Source: Erysipelotrichaceae bacterium (lineage in GTDB: Bacteria; Bacillota_I; Bacilli_A; Erysipelotrichales; Erysipelotrichaceae). Taken from it: a stretch of DNA of 44,590 bases. A model generated the notes under the pieces. The model ran no database searches, was not told the DNA's origin, and worked only from the letters and a program-made list of their open reading frames with translations. The DNA is taken from positions 1 through 44,590 of the forward strand of contig JAJOHZ010000004.1 of the NCBI GenBank assembly GCA_021209625.1, given 5' to 3'. Made by a program: the position numbers and the translations under genes. Of the stretch, positions 9,548-18,607 are shown one piece after another. How positions within the stretch are numbered: position 1 is the first letter of the stretch; the number at the start of each line of letters is the position of its first letter.

Positions 9548-10803
9548 GCGACGTCCTCCACAACTTCGATACTTAAGGATTGTTGACATAAAGCCACATC
9601 AGAGGCTTTAAGGATCACTTTCTCCATTTCAGCTGGAGCTAAGTGTTTTTTCTTAATCACACGTAAAACTTCATCATCTTTTTTAATGACTAGTTCCACA
9701 TTCTTATATTGCTTGCGCACTCTAAACATTAATTCAATCGTTTTATCTAAGTTAACAGGATGAATCATTTGAGGAACAATGTATCCAATCCCTTCTTTAG
9801 CAACTGTATGAATCACATTTCCTGTGTTGAGTTGATCATTAATGTATTTAGCTGCTGCAATTCCTGTCTTACGACCTTCTTCGGCCACAAAATCCACTAA
9901 ATCATGAACATGAAGAACATTACCACAAGCAAACACACCTTCAAGTGATGTTTGATAGGATTCATCCACTTTAGGACCACGTGTTTTTGGATCCATTTCA
10001 ATGTTGGCTTCTTCACTGAGTGCATTTTCAGGAATGAGACCAATCGAGAATAACACGGTATCCACATCAAAGGTTTTTTCCGTACCAACGATCGGTTGCA
10101 TTCTATCATCAACTTGCGCAATGGTAACCCCACTCACTCGATCCAATCCATCAATCTTAGTAATGGTATGGCTTAAGAAAAGTGGAATATCAAAATCTTC
10201 AAGACATTGTTTGATGTTACGAGGTAGTCCATTTGAATATGGCATGATTTCTGCCACACCCTTCACTTCAGCTCCTTCAAGGGTTAAGCGACGAGCCATG
10301 ATTAATCCAATGTCACCACTACCTAGAATGAAGATTTTCTTCCCTACCATGAACCCTTCCATGTTAAGGTAGCGTTGTGCAGTCCCTGCACTCCAAACAC
10401 CAGATGGGCGATAACCTGGAACAGCGATTGCTCCACGGGTACGTTCACGACAACCCATAGCTAAAATGATTGCCCCAGCTTTAATTAAGACATATCCTTC
10501 ATCTGGACTGACGTATTCAATGGTTTTATTGTCATTCATGTGAATGACCATAGCATTTAATTTATAAGTAATGTATTTTTGATGAACTAAGTTGACAAAA
10601 CGTTCTGCAAATCCTGGACCAGATAGTTCTTCTTTAAAAGTATGAACACCAAATCCATTATGAATGCATTGTTGGAGGATTCCTCCTAGTTCTTTATCTC
10701 TTTCAAGGATTAAAATGTCTCTAACCCCATTATCATAAGCACTAACGGCAGCAGCTAGTCCTGCACTTCCACCGCCAATGATGACTAAATCAAAGTGTTT
10801 CAT
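9544..10803 (-). CDS. NAD(P)/FAD-dependent oxidoreductase
   Basis: DLVIIGGGSAGLAAAVSAYDNG...LERDKELGGILQQCIHNGFG. Confidence 0.88.
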   Translation of the reverse strand: MKHFDLVIIGGGSAGLAAAVSAYDNGVRDILILERDKELGGILQQCIHNGFGVHTFKEELSGPGFAERFVNLVHQKYITYKLNAMVIHMNDNKTIEYVSPDEGYVLIKAGAIILAMGCRERTRGAIAVPGYRPSGVWSAGTAQRYLNMEGFMVGKKIFILGSGDIGLIMARRLTLEGAEVKGVAEIMPYSNGLPRNIKQCLEDFDIPLFLSHTITKIDGLDRVSGVTIAQVDDRMQPIVGTEKTFDVDTVLFSIGLIPENALSEEANIEMDPKTRGPKVDESYQTSLEGVFACGNVLHVHDLVDFVAEEGRKTGIAAAKYINDQLNTGNVIHTVAKEGIGYIVPQMIHPVNLDKTIELMFRVRKQYKNVELVIKKDDEVLRVIKKKHLAPAEMEKVILKASDVALCQQSLSIEVVEDVA

Positions 10804-12240
10804 GCAAGGTTCTCCTTTGTTTCTCCAACAAGTATCGTAGATTCATCCGAATCAAGTAAAACCTGGGTCGGTTTAATCTTGAGTTCGCGTGCTAAAATTG
10901 CAATGACACGTGGTTCACAGAAACCACCTTGGCATCGACCTGCACCTGCTCTTACACGACGTTTAACTGCTTTAACAGTTCGTGCACCCGCATTACGATG
11001 GATCACATCCACAATTTCACCTTCACTGACAAGTTCACAACGACAAATCATTTGACCAAACTTCGCATCTTTTTCATACATGTTTTGTTTTTCTTCAACA
11101 CTCATGCGGTTAAGAATAATCCAAGGACGACGAGGTGTTCTTGGTTCACTCTTTGGTTTAAGAGGAATCAACTCTGAAAGAATATTGGTCACATACTCAG
11201 CAATCGCTGGAGCAGAGGCAAGTCCTGGAGAATCAACACCAATTAAGTTAATGAAGTTTTTAACATCATTTGCTTCTTCAATCACAAAATCATAATCCAA
11301 ATGTGATGGACGAAGTCCTACATAAGTACGAATGATCGTGTGCATAGGAATATTTTTTAACTGTTTTAGCAACTTGCTCTTTCACATAAGCCAATGCATC
11401 CGCTGTGTTGTCTTTACCTTCTTTATCAGAAATGATGTCAGAGTTAGGACCAATTAAAATATTGTCATGGATGGTAGGAACAACTAAAACTCCTTTTCCT
11501 TTTTCAGATGGAAGTGGATAAATGGTTCTTGATACCACTGGTTTCACTGCACGGTCCAGTACATAGTATTCACCACGACGTGGTGTAATCTTGTAATGAG
11601 TTTGCTTAGACACCATGGCATAAATCTCATCAGAATAAACCCCTGCCGCATTAATGATGACTTTGGTTTGGAAGACAGCTTTTGGAGTTGTCACATCAAA
11701 ATAACCATCCTTACGATCAATATTAACTACTTTATGATTGAGGAATAGATGTAATCCATGATTAATGGCATCTTCAACAGCAGCAATGGTCACTTCCCAA
11801 GGAGAAACAATCCCTGTAGATGGTAAATCCAATGCTTCTACAACGGCATCACTCAAATTAGGCTCTAATGCAATAGCTTCCTCACGATTGATAAGTCGAC
11901 TTGGAACACCTCTTTCTTGCGCTTGATCATATAACTCTTTAAGTTTACTGCGCTCTTCATCATTCACGGCGACAACAAAAGCACCATTACGGATAAAGTC
12001 CACTTTCAATTCTTCACATAATCCTTCCCACAACTCATTACCGCGAACATTAAGTTTCGCTTTAAGTGTGCCTGTTTTTGGATCATGTCCAGAGTGGATA
12101 ATGGCACTGTTAGCAGCAGTGGCTTCATTAGCTACATCATTATCTTTTTCTAGCAACGCAACCTTAAGATCAAACTTAGATAAGCGTTGTGCTAATAGTC
12201 CACCATTAATCCCTGCGCCGATAATCACTACATCATACAT
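10800..12240 (-). CDS. GlpA-like FAD-dependent oxidoreductase with C-terminal BFD-like [2Fe-2S] domain (frameshifted)
   Basis: ORF 11290..12240 (DVVIIGAGINGGLLAQRLSKFD) continues in another frame in ORF 10800..11372 (NIPMHTIIRTYVGLRPS...MICRCELVSEGEIVD...GAGRCQGGFC); break at an A6 run. Confidence 0.85.
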
Positions 12241-12263
12241 GCGTGGTCCTCCTTAAATAAAAA

Positions 12264-12301
12264 ACACCAAAATAGAATCTGTGAAATTGCTACTCTGGTG
12301 T
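12264..12301 (-). terminator. leader terminator / GlpP antitermination candidate upstream of GlpA-like gene
   Basis: Minus strand ACACCA...TGGTGTTTTTT immediately before the SD, preceded by CACAAGAGA. Confidence 0.5.
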
Positions 12302-12376
12302 CTCTTGTGTGTCTATTAACTTGTAACTACATTATAACGTATGACATATGTTCATGCAATGTCTTTTTTTCACATA

Positions 12377-12390
12377 TTTAAGCGTTTACA
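12377..12390 (-). promoter_or_regulatory. candidate cre site
   Basis: Minus strand TGTAAACGCTTAAA, 13/14. Confidence 0.5.
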
Positions 12391-12433
12391 TCGTCACATT
12401 TGTCACAAATAAAGACATTTTGTGACAAATTAT

Positions 12434-13034
12434 CTATTCGTGCATGGATTCGCATAAACACAAATCACTGACCGTAAATGCCATGCATCCTGCTTCAAGT
12501 CCTTGTAGTATGTCTTCTTTTGTTTTTAACAATCCCCCACCAATGAGTGGCATACTAATCTTAGATTTGATGTAAGGAATAATCTTGTAGGCAATGGCAG
12601 GCATCACTTCCACAATATCAGGTTGTGATTTTTGCAGTGTTTCTATGCCTCGCTCAATGGATTTACTGTCGATTAAAAACATGCGTTGAATCGCGATTTT
12701 TTTATTCTTCTTTGTGGTTTCAATGATTCGAGTCTTACTTGAAATCACTCCATCGGCTCTTAAACGCTGACATAAAAACTCAGCACCATGTTCATCACTG
12801 GAGATCCCATGTACCATATCAATATGTACCAATGCTAACTTATTATTATCGTGCAGTGTTTTAATCATATGTTCAAGCAATGAAATATGAATGTCTTGAA
12901 GAATACACACGATTAAATCTGACTCAATGAATTTCTCAAGTCGTTTCATGCTAGGGACAACAGGAACACAGATTTGTTTTTTTTAAGATGTCGATCATAG
13001 GTTGAATCTCTTTCATGTTGTCAACATTATACAT
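12434..13034 (-). CDS. glpP: glycerol uptake operon antiterminator GlpP (frameshifted near N-terminus)
   Basis: LALVHIDMVHGISSDEHGAEFLCQRLRADGVISSK...AIQRMFLIDS...IVEVMPAI...PLIGGGLLKTKED; removing one A from an A8 run extends to MYNVDNMKEIQPMIDILKKQICVPVVPSMKRLEKF. Confidence 0.85.
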
Positions 13035-13050
13035 GATTTTCTTCCTTTCA

Positions 13051-14141
13051 TTAACGTCGATTTGCTAAAGCAGGCAAAATCATCGTGGTGGTAACATCCT
13101 TTGCAATCGCTGGTGCACTTGCAATGCCTGGAGATTCTATGCCTGCTAACGTAAAGAAGTTAGGAACATGAGGATGTTCTTGAATAATGAAATCATCTTG
13201 ATTGACTCGAGGTCTGAAACCAACAAAGCGTTCCACTTCTTTTTCATAAGGAATATTAGAAAGCAGATGATTCATTTTCACTTTTCATGTCTTCGATTGC
13301 TTCATCTTGAATGGGTTGAGGAATAAACGACTCAACATCCACCGCATTTGGACCAACTAAGCTTCTTCCACTGATGGTAGGTACATATAAAACACCTTTG
13401 CCTAAAGGAGACGGAACTGGATATATGATGCGTGAAGAAACTAATGGAAGATCTTCAGATAGGACAAGGTATTCTCCTTTTCGGTATTCAAGATTAAAGG
13501 ATGGTTCACCTAACAATGCTTCAATCTTATCCGCATACAACCCTGCACAATTAACCACCACTTTAGTTTGGTAAATACCACGATTGGTAGCAACTTCAAA
13601 ATGATCTCCTCTTGATTGAATAGAAACAATGCTTTCTTCAAAATGGGCCATACCCCCTTGTTCTACCCCTTTATTAACTGCTTGTGAAGCTAAGTGGGTT
13701 GGATCCACAATGGCTGTGGTTGGCATGTCCAATACTGCAATCACATTAGGATTAAGGTTTGGCTCTAACATCATAGCTTCATGCACACTGTAACGAACAA
13801 CTGGTATCGATCGCTCTTTAGACTCGTTGTTCTAAAACATCCAAATGCTTACATTCTTCTTCATTTTTTGCTACCACAAAAGCCCCTATACGTTTGAATG
13901 GTGTTTCTAATTCTTTCGCATAGTCTTCATACATGGCTTGTCCCATAAGATTATACTTAGCTTTAAGGGTATTAGAGAGTGGATCGACCCCGCTATGGAC
14001 TATGGCACTATTGTGCCCACTGACTTCTAAACCAGGCTTATGATTCTTCTCAAATAGATGGACGTTTCTACTCTGTTTAGTACATTCATAAAAAACAGTG
14101 CTGCCAATGATACCAGCACCGATCACGATAATATCGATCAT
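13051..14141 (-). CDS. GlpO/GlpA-like FAD-dependent oxidoreductase, no BFD-like tail (two frameshifts)
   Basis: ORFs 13818..14258, 13256..13786 and 13051..13281 are consecutive pieces: MIDIIVIGAGIIGSTVFYE..., MLEPNLNPNVIAVLDMPTT..., YEKEVERFVGFRPRVNQDDFIIQ... Confidence 0.85.
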
Positions 14142-14165
14142 GATTGATCCTCCTTCCAATGACAA

Positions 14166-14186
14166 AAAACGCTTCAGAAGGGTTTT
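14166..14186 (-). terminator. leader terminator-like hairpin upstream of GlpO-like gene
   Basis: Minus strand AGAGAGCAAGAGAAAACcCTTctgAAGcGTTTTTTG. Confidence 0.45.
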
Positions 14187-14238
14187 CTCTTGCTCTCTAC
14201 CCAAGATTAACTTTGATTTCATTGTACATGAGGATGAA

Positions 14239-14252
14239 TGTAAGCGCAACCA
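14239..14252 (+). promoter_or_regulatory. candidate cre site upstream of GlpO-like gene
   Basis: TGTAAGCGCAACCA, 13/14. Confidence 0.5.
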
Positions 14253-14318
14253 AACCACTCAAACTTGTGAAAGAAATTAAAAGGTTCACGTTTTATAATT
14301 AAAAAAGTAATCCAAGGA

Positions 14319-14711
14319 TTACTTTTTAAGTGAAGCTGCAATGTCTCTGAGAAGTAAAACTTCCTCTGTTGGTTGAGGAGGAGCACTTGGTGCTACTGCT
14401 TCCTTCTTCTTTAATGAGTTCATCATCTTAATAATCAAGAATAAGACTAAACCAACAAGTACAAAATCGATGATGCTTTGTAAGAATGACCCAAGTAAGA
14501 CAGCTACTTCAGGGGTAGTTTCATTGCCTTCAACTAGCACATATTTTACTGTTGATAAATCCACTTGGCCCATCACTAATCCAAGTAAAGGCATAATCAC
14601 ATCATTAACAAGTGATCCCACAATGCGACCCATGGCACCCCCAATAATCACCCCAACCGCTAAATCAAAGACGTTTCCTCTTAGAATAAATGCTTTGAAT
14701 TCTTTAATCAT
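14319..14711 (-). CDS. mscL: large-conductance mechanosensitive channel
   Basis: MIKEFKAFILRGNVFDLAVGVIIGGAMGRIVGSLVNDVIMPLLG. Confidence 0.96.
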   Translation of the reverse strand: MIKEFKAFILRGNVFDLAVGVIIGGAMGRIVGSLVNDVIMPLLGLVMGQVDLSTVKYVLVEGNETTPEVAVLLGSFLQSIIDFVLVGLVLFLIIKMMNSLKKKEAVAPSAPPQPTEEVLLLRDIAASLKK

Positions 14712-14784
14712 AGGTTTCTTCTCCTTATTTACTACTATTATACCATGTCCAATAAAAAATGGAGTTTCCTCCATTTTATTTCAA

Positions 14785-16302
14785 TTAAGCTGTAACTTGT
14801 TCTTCTTTAGGATCCTTAAGATAGTTCATCACCACAAACACTAAAGCCATCACCAAATAGCCTAATGCAACTTCAGGAGCAGCACCTACTTTGATTTCTA
14901 CCGCATGGACAAATCCAAAGAAGGCTAAACCACCTGTGATGAGTGAATACACGGCTGCTCTCATGAATTTGCGATCAATGACGTAAATCGCAATGGAACA
15001 GATAAGCATACCCACTAAGATATCTCCACCTGCTAGACGTTCCCATCCCAACAGTGGAACCCCACTCGCTTCTAAGGCAGCATAATCTTTCACTGCACCT
15101 AAAGCTCCAATGGTTGAATTGATCTTTAAGACCACAAATCCCGCAATGAGTGGAAGGAAGGATAAAGCAACGGCAGGCATATGACGTTTCTCAGTAACCG
15201 AGAAAGCTTGAGCAGTAATAACCATACCGATATACACTAAGATAGGAAGCAATGCAACAAGTGGTATTACACTTAGAATCAATTGCATTAAACCAGTAAA
15301 GGCTAAGACCAAGACCGCAACACCAGTCACCCATGAGTAACCAATACGTGCGCCTGTGCTCTTCCATCCTGGGTGTCCAATATAAATGATGGTAGGGAAT
15401 GGTGAACCTAACACCGCACCAATCATAGTTAATACACCAGGAATCAACATAGCACGAGTGATATTGTAATGCTCTCCCGCCGCAGCTGCAGATTCTAGGT
15501 TGTCTAAGGACTCTAAGAAATCATAAATCGCAAGTGGAATGGCAGCCGGTAAGAATGGAGCAATGGTCGCAAACCCTGAAACCATTAAATCACCAAAGAA
15601 ACCAGGGAAAGCTAATCCAAAACTTGAAATGGAATCACTCACACTTTGTGGATTCATGTATCCCGTTAACCATGCAAGGATAGTTCCCACTAAAATCGCA
15701 AATGCACCAGCAGGAATTTGAAATGGCATTTTCTTAAGGGCTAACCAACCCACTAAGATGATCGCAAATGAGAGTAAACCAATGTAAGGCGTTGTAAAGA
15801 CAGAACCAATTGGATTCATCGCGATGTAAGTGATCGCAAGTCCGGCTAAGGAACCTAACATCGCACTGCGAGGAATATACTTATTAATCCAAGGTCCAAT
15901 CACCGCCCCAATGGTCATGATGATCCCTTGAACCATGTTCCAGGCTAAACCAGTTCCTAACGCAACCATCCAATCTTGAGTTGCACCATATACCACCGCA
16001 ATCACCCCAAAGGCTACCGCAAAGTAGTGAGGAACACTGAGGCCATATGGCATAGCAGTGACTTCCATGTTGTTGGTTTTAATCGATAAACGTTTGGCTT
16101 GAATCGCAAGTAGGATACCACCAAACCCTACGATCACCGCTGTGGCAGGAACCACATTGCCAAACACGATATTGTTTGGCATACCAATCACTAGCAGCAA
16201 TCCAATTGCGGCTAAGAAATTGGTTAAGACGTTAGAAAATAATCCGAAGAAACCATTAAGGTCTCCCTTGACCCACCACTTTGCTCCTAATTTATAGTTC
16301 AT
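14785..16302 (-). CDS. NCS2-type (xanthine/uracil-like) permease
   Basis: ~505 aa polytopic; NGFFGLFSNVLTNFLAA, ESLDNLESAAAAGEHYNITRAM. Confidence 0.8.
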   Translation of the reverse strand: MNYKLGAKWWVKGDLNGFFGLFSNVLTNFLAAIGLLLVIGMPNNIVFGNVVPATAVIVGFGGILLAIQAKRLSIKTNNMEVTAMPYGLSVPHYFAVAFGVIAVVYGATQDWMVALGTGLAWNMVQGIIMTIGAVIGPWINKYIPRSAMLGSLAGLAITYIAMNPIGSVFTTPYIGLLSFAIILVGWLALKKMPFQIPAGAFAILVGTILAWLTGYMNPQSVSDSISSFGLAFPGFFGDLMVSGFATIAPFLPAAIPLAIYDFLESLDNLESAAAAGEHYNITRAMLIPGVLTMIGAVLGSPFPTIIYIGHPGWKSTGARIGYSWVTGVAVLVLAFTGLMQLILSVIPLVALLPILVYIGMVITAQAFSVTEKRHMPAVALSFLPLIAGFVVLKINSTIGALGAVKDYAALEASGVPLLGWERLAGGDILVGMLICSIAIYVIDRKFMRAAVYSLITGGLAFFGFVHAVEIKVGAAPEVALGYLVMALVFVVMNYLKDPKEEQVTA

Positions 16303-16315
16303 TGTTCTTTCCTCT

Positions 16316-16975
16316 TTATTTTAATACCTTAAGTAAATGATCTGAGGTGGTGGTCCAACCAAAGATACCACCTTGTTGATTAATCATACGAATCGCTGCT
16401 TCTTGATCTGCTGGATCAAAAGCGGCTGTTCCATCTTCCATCATGAGGCATTCATACCCACGATCATTGGCTTCACGAATGGTGGTATGAACACATACAT
16501 GCGTGGTGACTCCACACACAATTAAGCTTTCAATGCCTTTGTTTTGAAGAATCAGTTCTAAATCAGTTTTGTAAAATGAGCCCTTCCCTGGTTTATCAAT
16601 CACAGGTTCTCCTACTAAAGGTTTGAGTTCTTCCACAATGTCATGACCCACTTCACCACGTATCAGAATACGTCCCATTGGTCCATCTTCTCCAATGGCT
16701 TTAGAACGGCGAAGTTTAGAAGGTGGACAATCACTCATATCAGCACGATGTCCTTCACGAGTATGAATCACAAACATACCTTTGGCTCTTGCGGCTTCCA
16801 AAATCGTTTTCACCGTTGGGATAATGCTCATGGTTGGAGTCACATCATTGCCTAAGGCTTCTCCAAATCCACCACGAGCACAGAAATCACGTTGCATATC
16901 AATGATTAATAAAGCCGTTTTTTCTAAATCAAAATCAAAAGCAAATGGTTTCGCATCTACGACAAATTTTCTCAT
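16316..16975 (-). CDS. cysteine hydrolase, isochorismatase-like
   Basis: TALLIIDMQRDFC, VIDKPGKGSFYKTDLE, CGVTTHVCVHTTIREANDRGYE. Confidence 0.9.
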   Translation of the reverse strand: MRKFVVDAKPFAFDFDLEKTALLIIDMQRDFCARGGFGEALGNDVTPTMSIIPTVKTILEAARAKGMFVIHTREGHRADMSDCPPSKLRRSKAIGEDGPMGRILIRGEVGHDIVEELKPLVGEPVIDKPGKGSFYKTDLELILQNKGIESLIVCGVTTHVCVHTTIREANDRGYECLMMEDGTAAFDPADQEAAIRMINQQGGIFGWTTTSDHLLKVLK

Positions 16976-18492
16976 CCAAATTTCTCCTTTTTACTTGTTA
17001 CTAGATCATATAAATACAATATCACACCGACACCTAAATACCCTAAACTCATTGAAGGATGCATGTTAAGTCCCACTCCTGCACTGTGAATGATGCCAAA
17101 GAAAGAGAGTATTCCGGCTAAGAATGCCGTGATACTGGCCGCTTTGAAGCGTTGATCAATGATAAAGACGGTTAAGCTACCTAACACCATCCCTACAATG
17201 ATTGCTCCTTGTCCTAACACAAACATGCCTTCATAGTTGAGTCCATTGATGTTAAGGAGTTGATACCCCACATCTAGTGCACTCGTATTGGCACTGCTTA
17301 AAGCAATATCAACCGCATTACGTGTCCAATCCGCTAAGGAAGGAACAATTGCCATCACCACAGCAGGCGCATATTTATGCTCGTTTGCACTGAAAGCTTG
17401 AGAGGTAATGACTAAACCAATGTAGAGAAGAATAGGAAGTACCCCAACGACAGGAATAATGTTCAGTAAAACTGAAATGATTCCGAGTGAAGTGAGCACC
17501 AATACTCCAAATCCTGACGCAACTGAATATCCAATTCTTGCACCTGCTTCTTTCCAACCCGGGTGTCCAATGAAGATTGCGGTCGGAAATGGGCTTCCAA
17601 AGAAACTGCCTAAGATCGACGTTAACCCATCTGCAATCATGGCTTCCTTAGTGTTGTATTCATCTCCTGCAGCTGCAGCACTTTCACAGTTATCAATGGT
17701 TTCTATGAAATTATAGATACCTAATGGAATAGCTGCAATCAAGAATGGGGCTGCGCTACTGAAACCATCCACCCATCTCATGAATGAAGGAACTGGAAGT
17801 GAAAACGCTAATCCATCAAATGAGGCTATCAAGACATCCAGTTGCATGACTCCGGTGCTCCATCCTAAGATGACAGCCACAAGAATCGCAACCAGTCCTG
17901 TAGGAACATTGAAGGGCATTTTAACTTTTCCAATGAATCCCAATAAGACAATCGCAAGTGAAACCAGCCCAATGTAAGGTAAGGCAAAGATACTGAAGGC
18001 GGGATTAAGCGCAATGAAGGTTAAGGACACCCCAGCTAAGGATCCCAACATGGCTGCTCTTGGAATCCATTGACGCATCTTAGCTCCAATAAGTGATCCA
18101 GCCAATTCAATCACTCCCTCAGCAAGTGACCAAACAAGTCCTGCTGACCATGCTAAAGTAGCGTTACCTGTACTCCAATAAACAGGACCTATGATTAAAA
18201 ATACAATGAGGAACATGTGAGGAACACTGGTTCCTGAAGGAAGCGCTGTCACATCATCACGACCTGTTTTCTTAGCAAGAGCCATGGCCATTTTTGTATA
18301 ATATGCACTAGCTAAGAAAATCGACAATCCAACAGCAGGAAGAATACGACCATACACAAGATCAAAAGGTAAACCAACAACAACCGAGAGCAAACTAGCC
18401 ATGACTAAAAGGTTAGTTAGATTGTTACTAAACAAGCCAAAGAAACCATTCCAGTCACTTTTTACCCAGATTTTCATGTCTCCTCCTATCAT
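16972..18492 (-). CDS. second NCS2-type permease, paralogous to 14785..16302
   Basis: NGFFGLFSNNLTNLLVMASLL, ETIDNCESAAAAGDEYNTKEAM; ATGA-type overlap with hydrolase. Confidence 0.8.
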   Translation of the reverse strand: MIGGDMKIWVKSDWNGFFGLFSNNLTNLLVMASLLSVVVGLPFDLVYGRILPAVGLSIFLASAYYTKMAMALAKKTGRDDVTALPSGTSVPHMFLIVFLIIGPVYWSTGNATLAWSAGLVWSLAEGVIELAGSLIGAKMRQWIPRAAMLGSLAGVSLTFIALNPAFSIFALPYIGLVSLAIVLLGFIGKVKMPFNVPTGLVAILVAVILGWSTGVMQLDVLIASFDGLAFSLPVPSFMRWVDGFSSAAPFLIAAIPLGIYNFIETIDNCESAAAAGDEYNTKEAMIADGLTSILGSFFGSPFPTAIFIGHPGWKEAGARIGYSVASGFGVLVLTSLGIISVLLNIIPVVGVLPILLYIGLVITSQAFSANEHKYAPAVVMAIVPSLADWTRNAVDIALSSANTSALDVGYQLLNINGLNYEGMFVLGQGAIIVGMVLGSLTVFIIDQRFKAASITAFLAGILSFFGIIHSAGVGLNMHPSMSLGYLGVGVILYLYDLVTSKKEKFG

Positions 18493-18497
18493 TTACA

Positions 18498-18546
18498 TGT
18501 AAAGTGTAAAACAATGCGTTATAATTGTATTCAGCAACACTTTACA
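18498..18546. promoter_or_regulatory. 10-bp inverted repeat TGTAAAGTGT/ACACTTTACA flanking TATAAT in the permease-pucR divergent region
   Basis: Arms 18498-18507 and 18537-18546 read directly. Confidence 0.5.
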
Positions 18547-18607
18547 AAACGAAGCGGTTACAATTGTTTTATTTTACAACTAAGCACACAAATATGGGAG
18601 AAAACAC

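Noticed and set aside
11290-11372. Two separate genes (truncated oxidoreductase and a BFD-like [2Fe-2S] protein) rather than one frameshifted gene
   Set aside because: Sequence continuity across the A6 run (YVKEQVAKTVK|NIPMHTIIRTYVGLRPS) matches one protein family.
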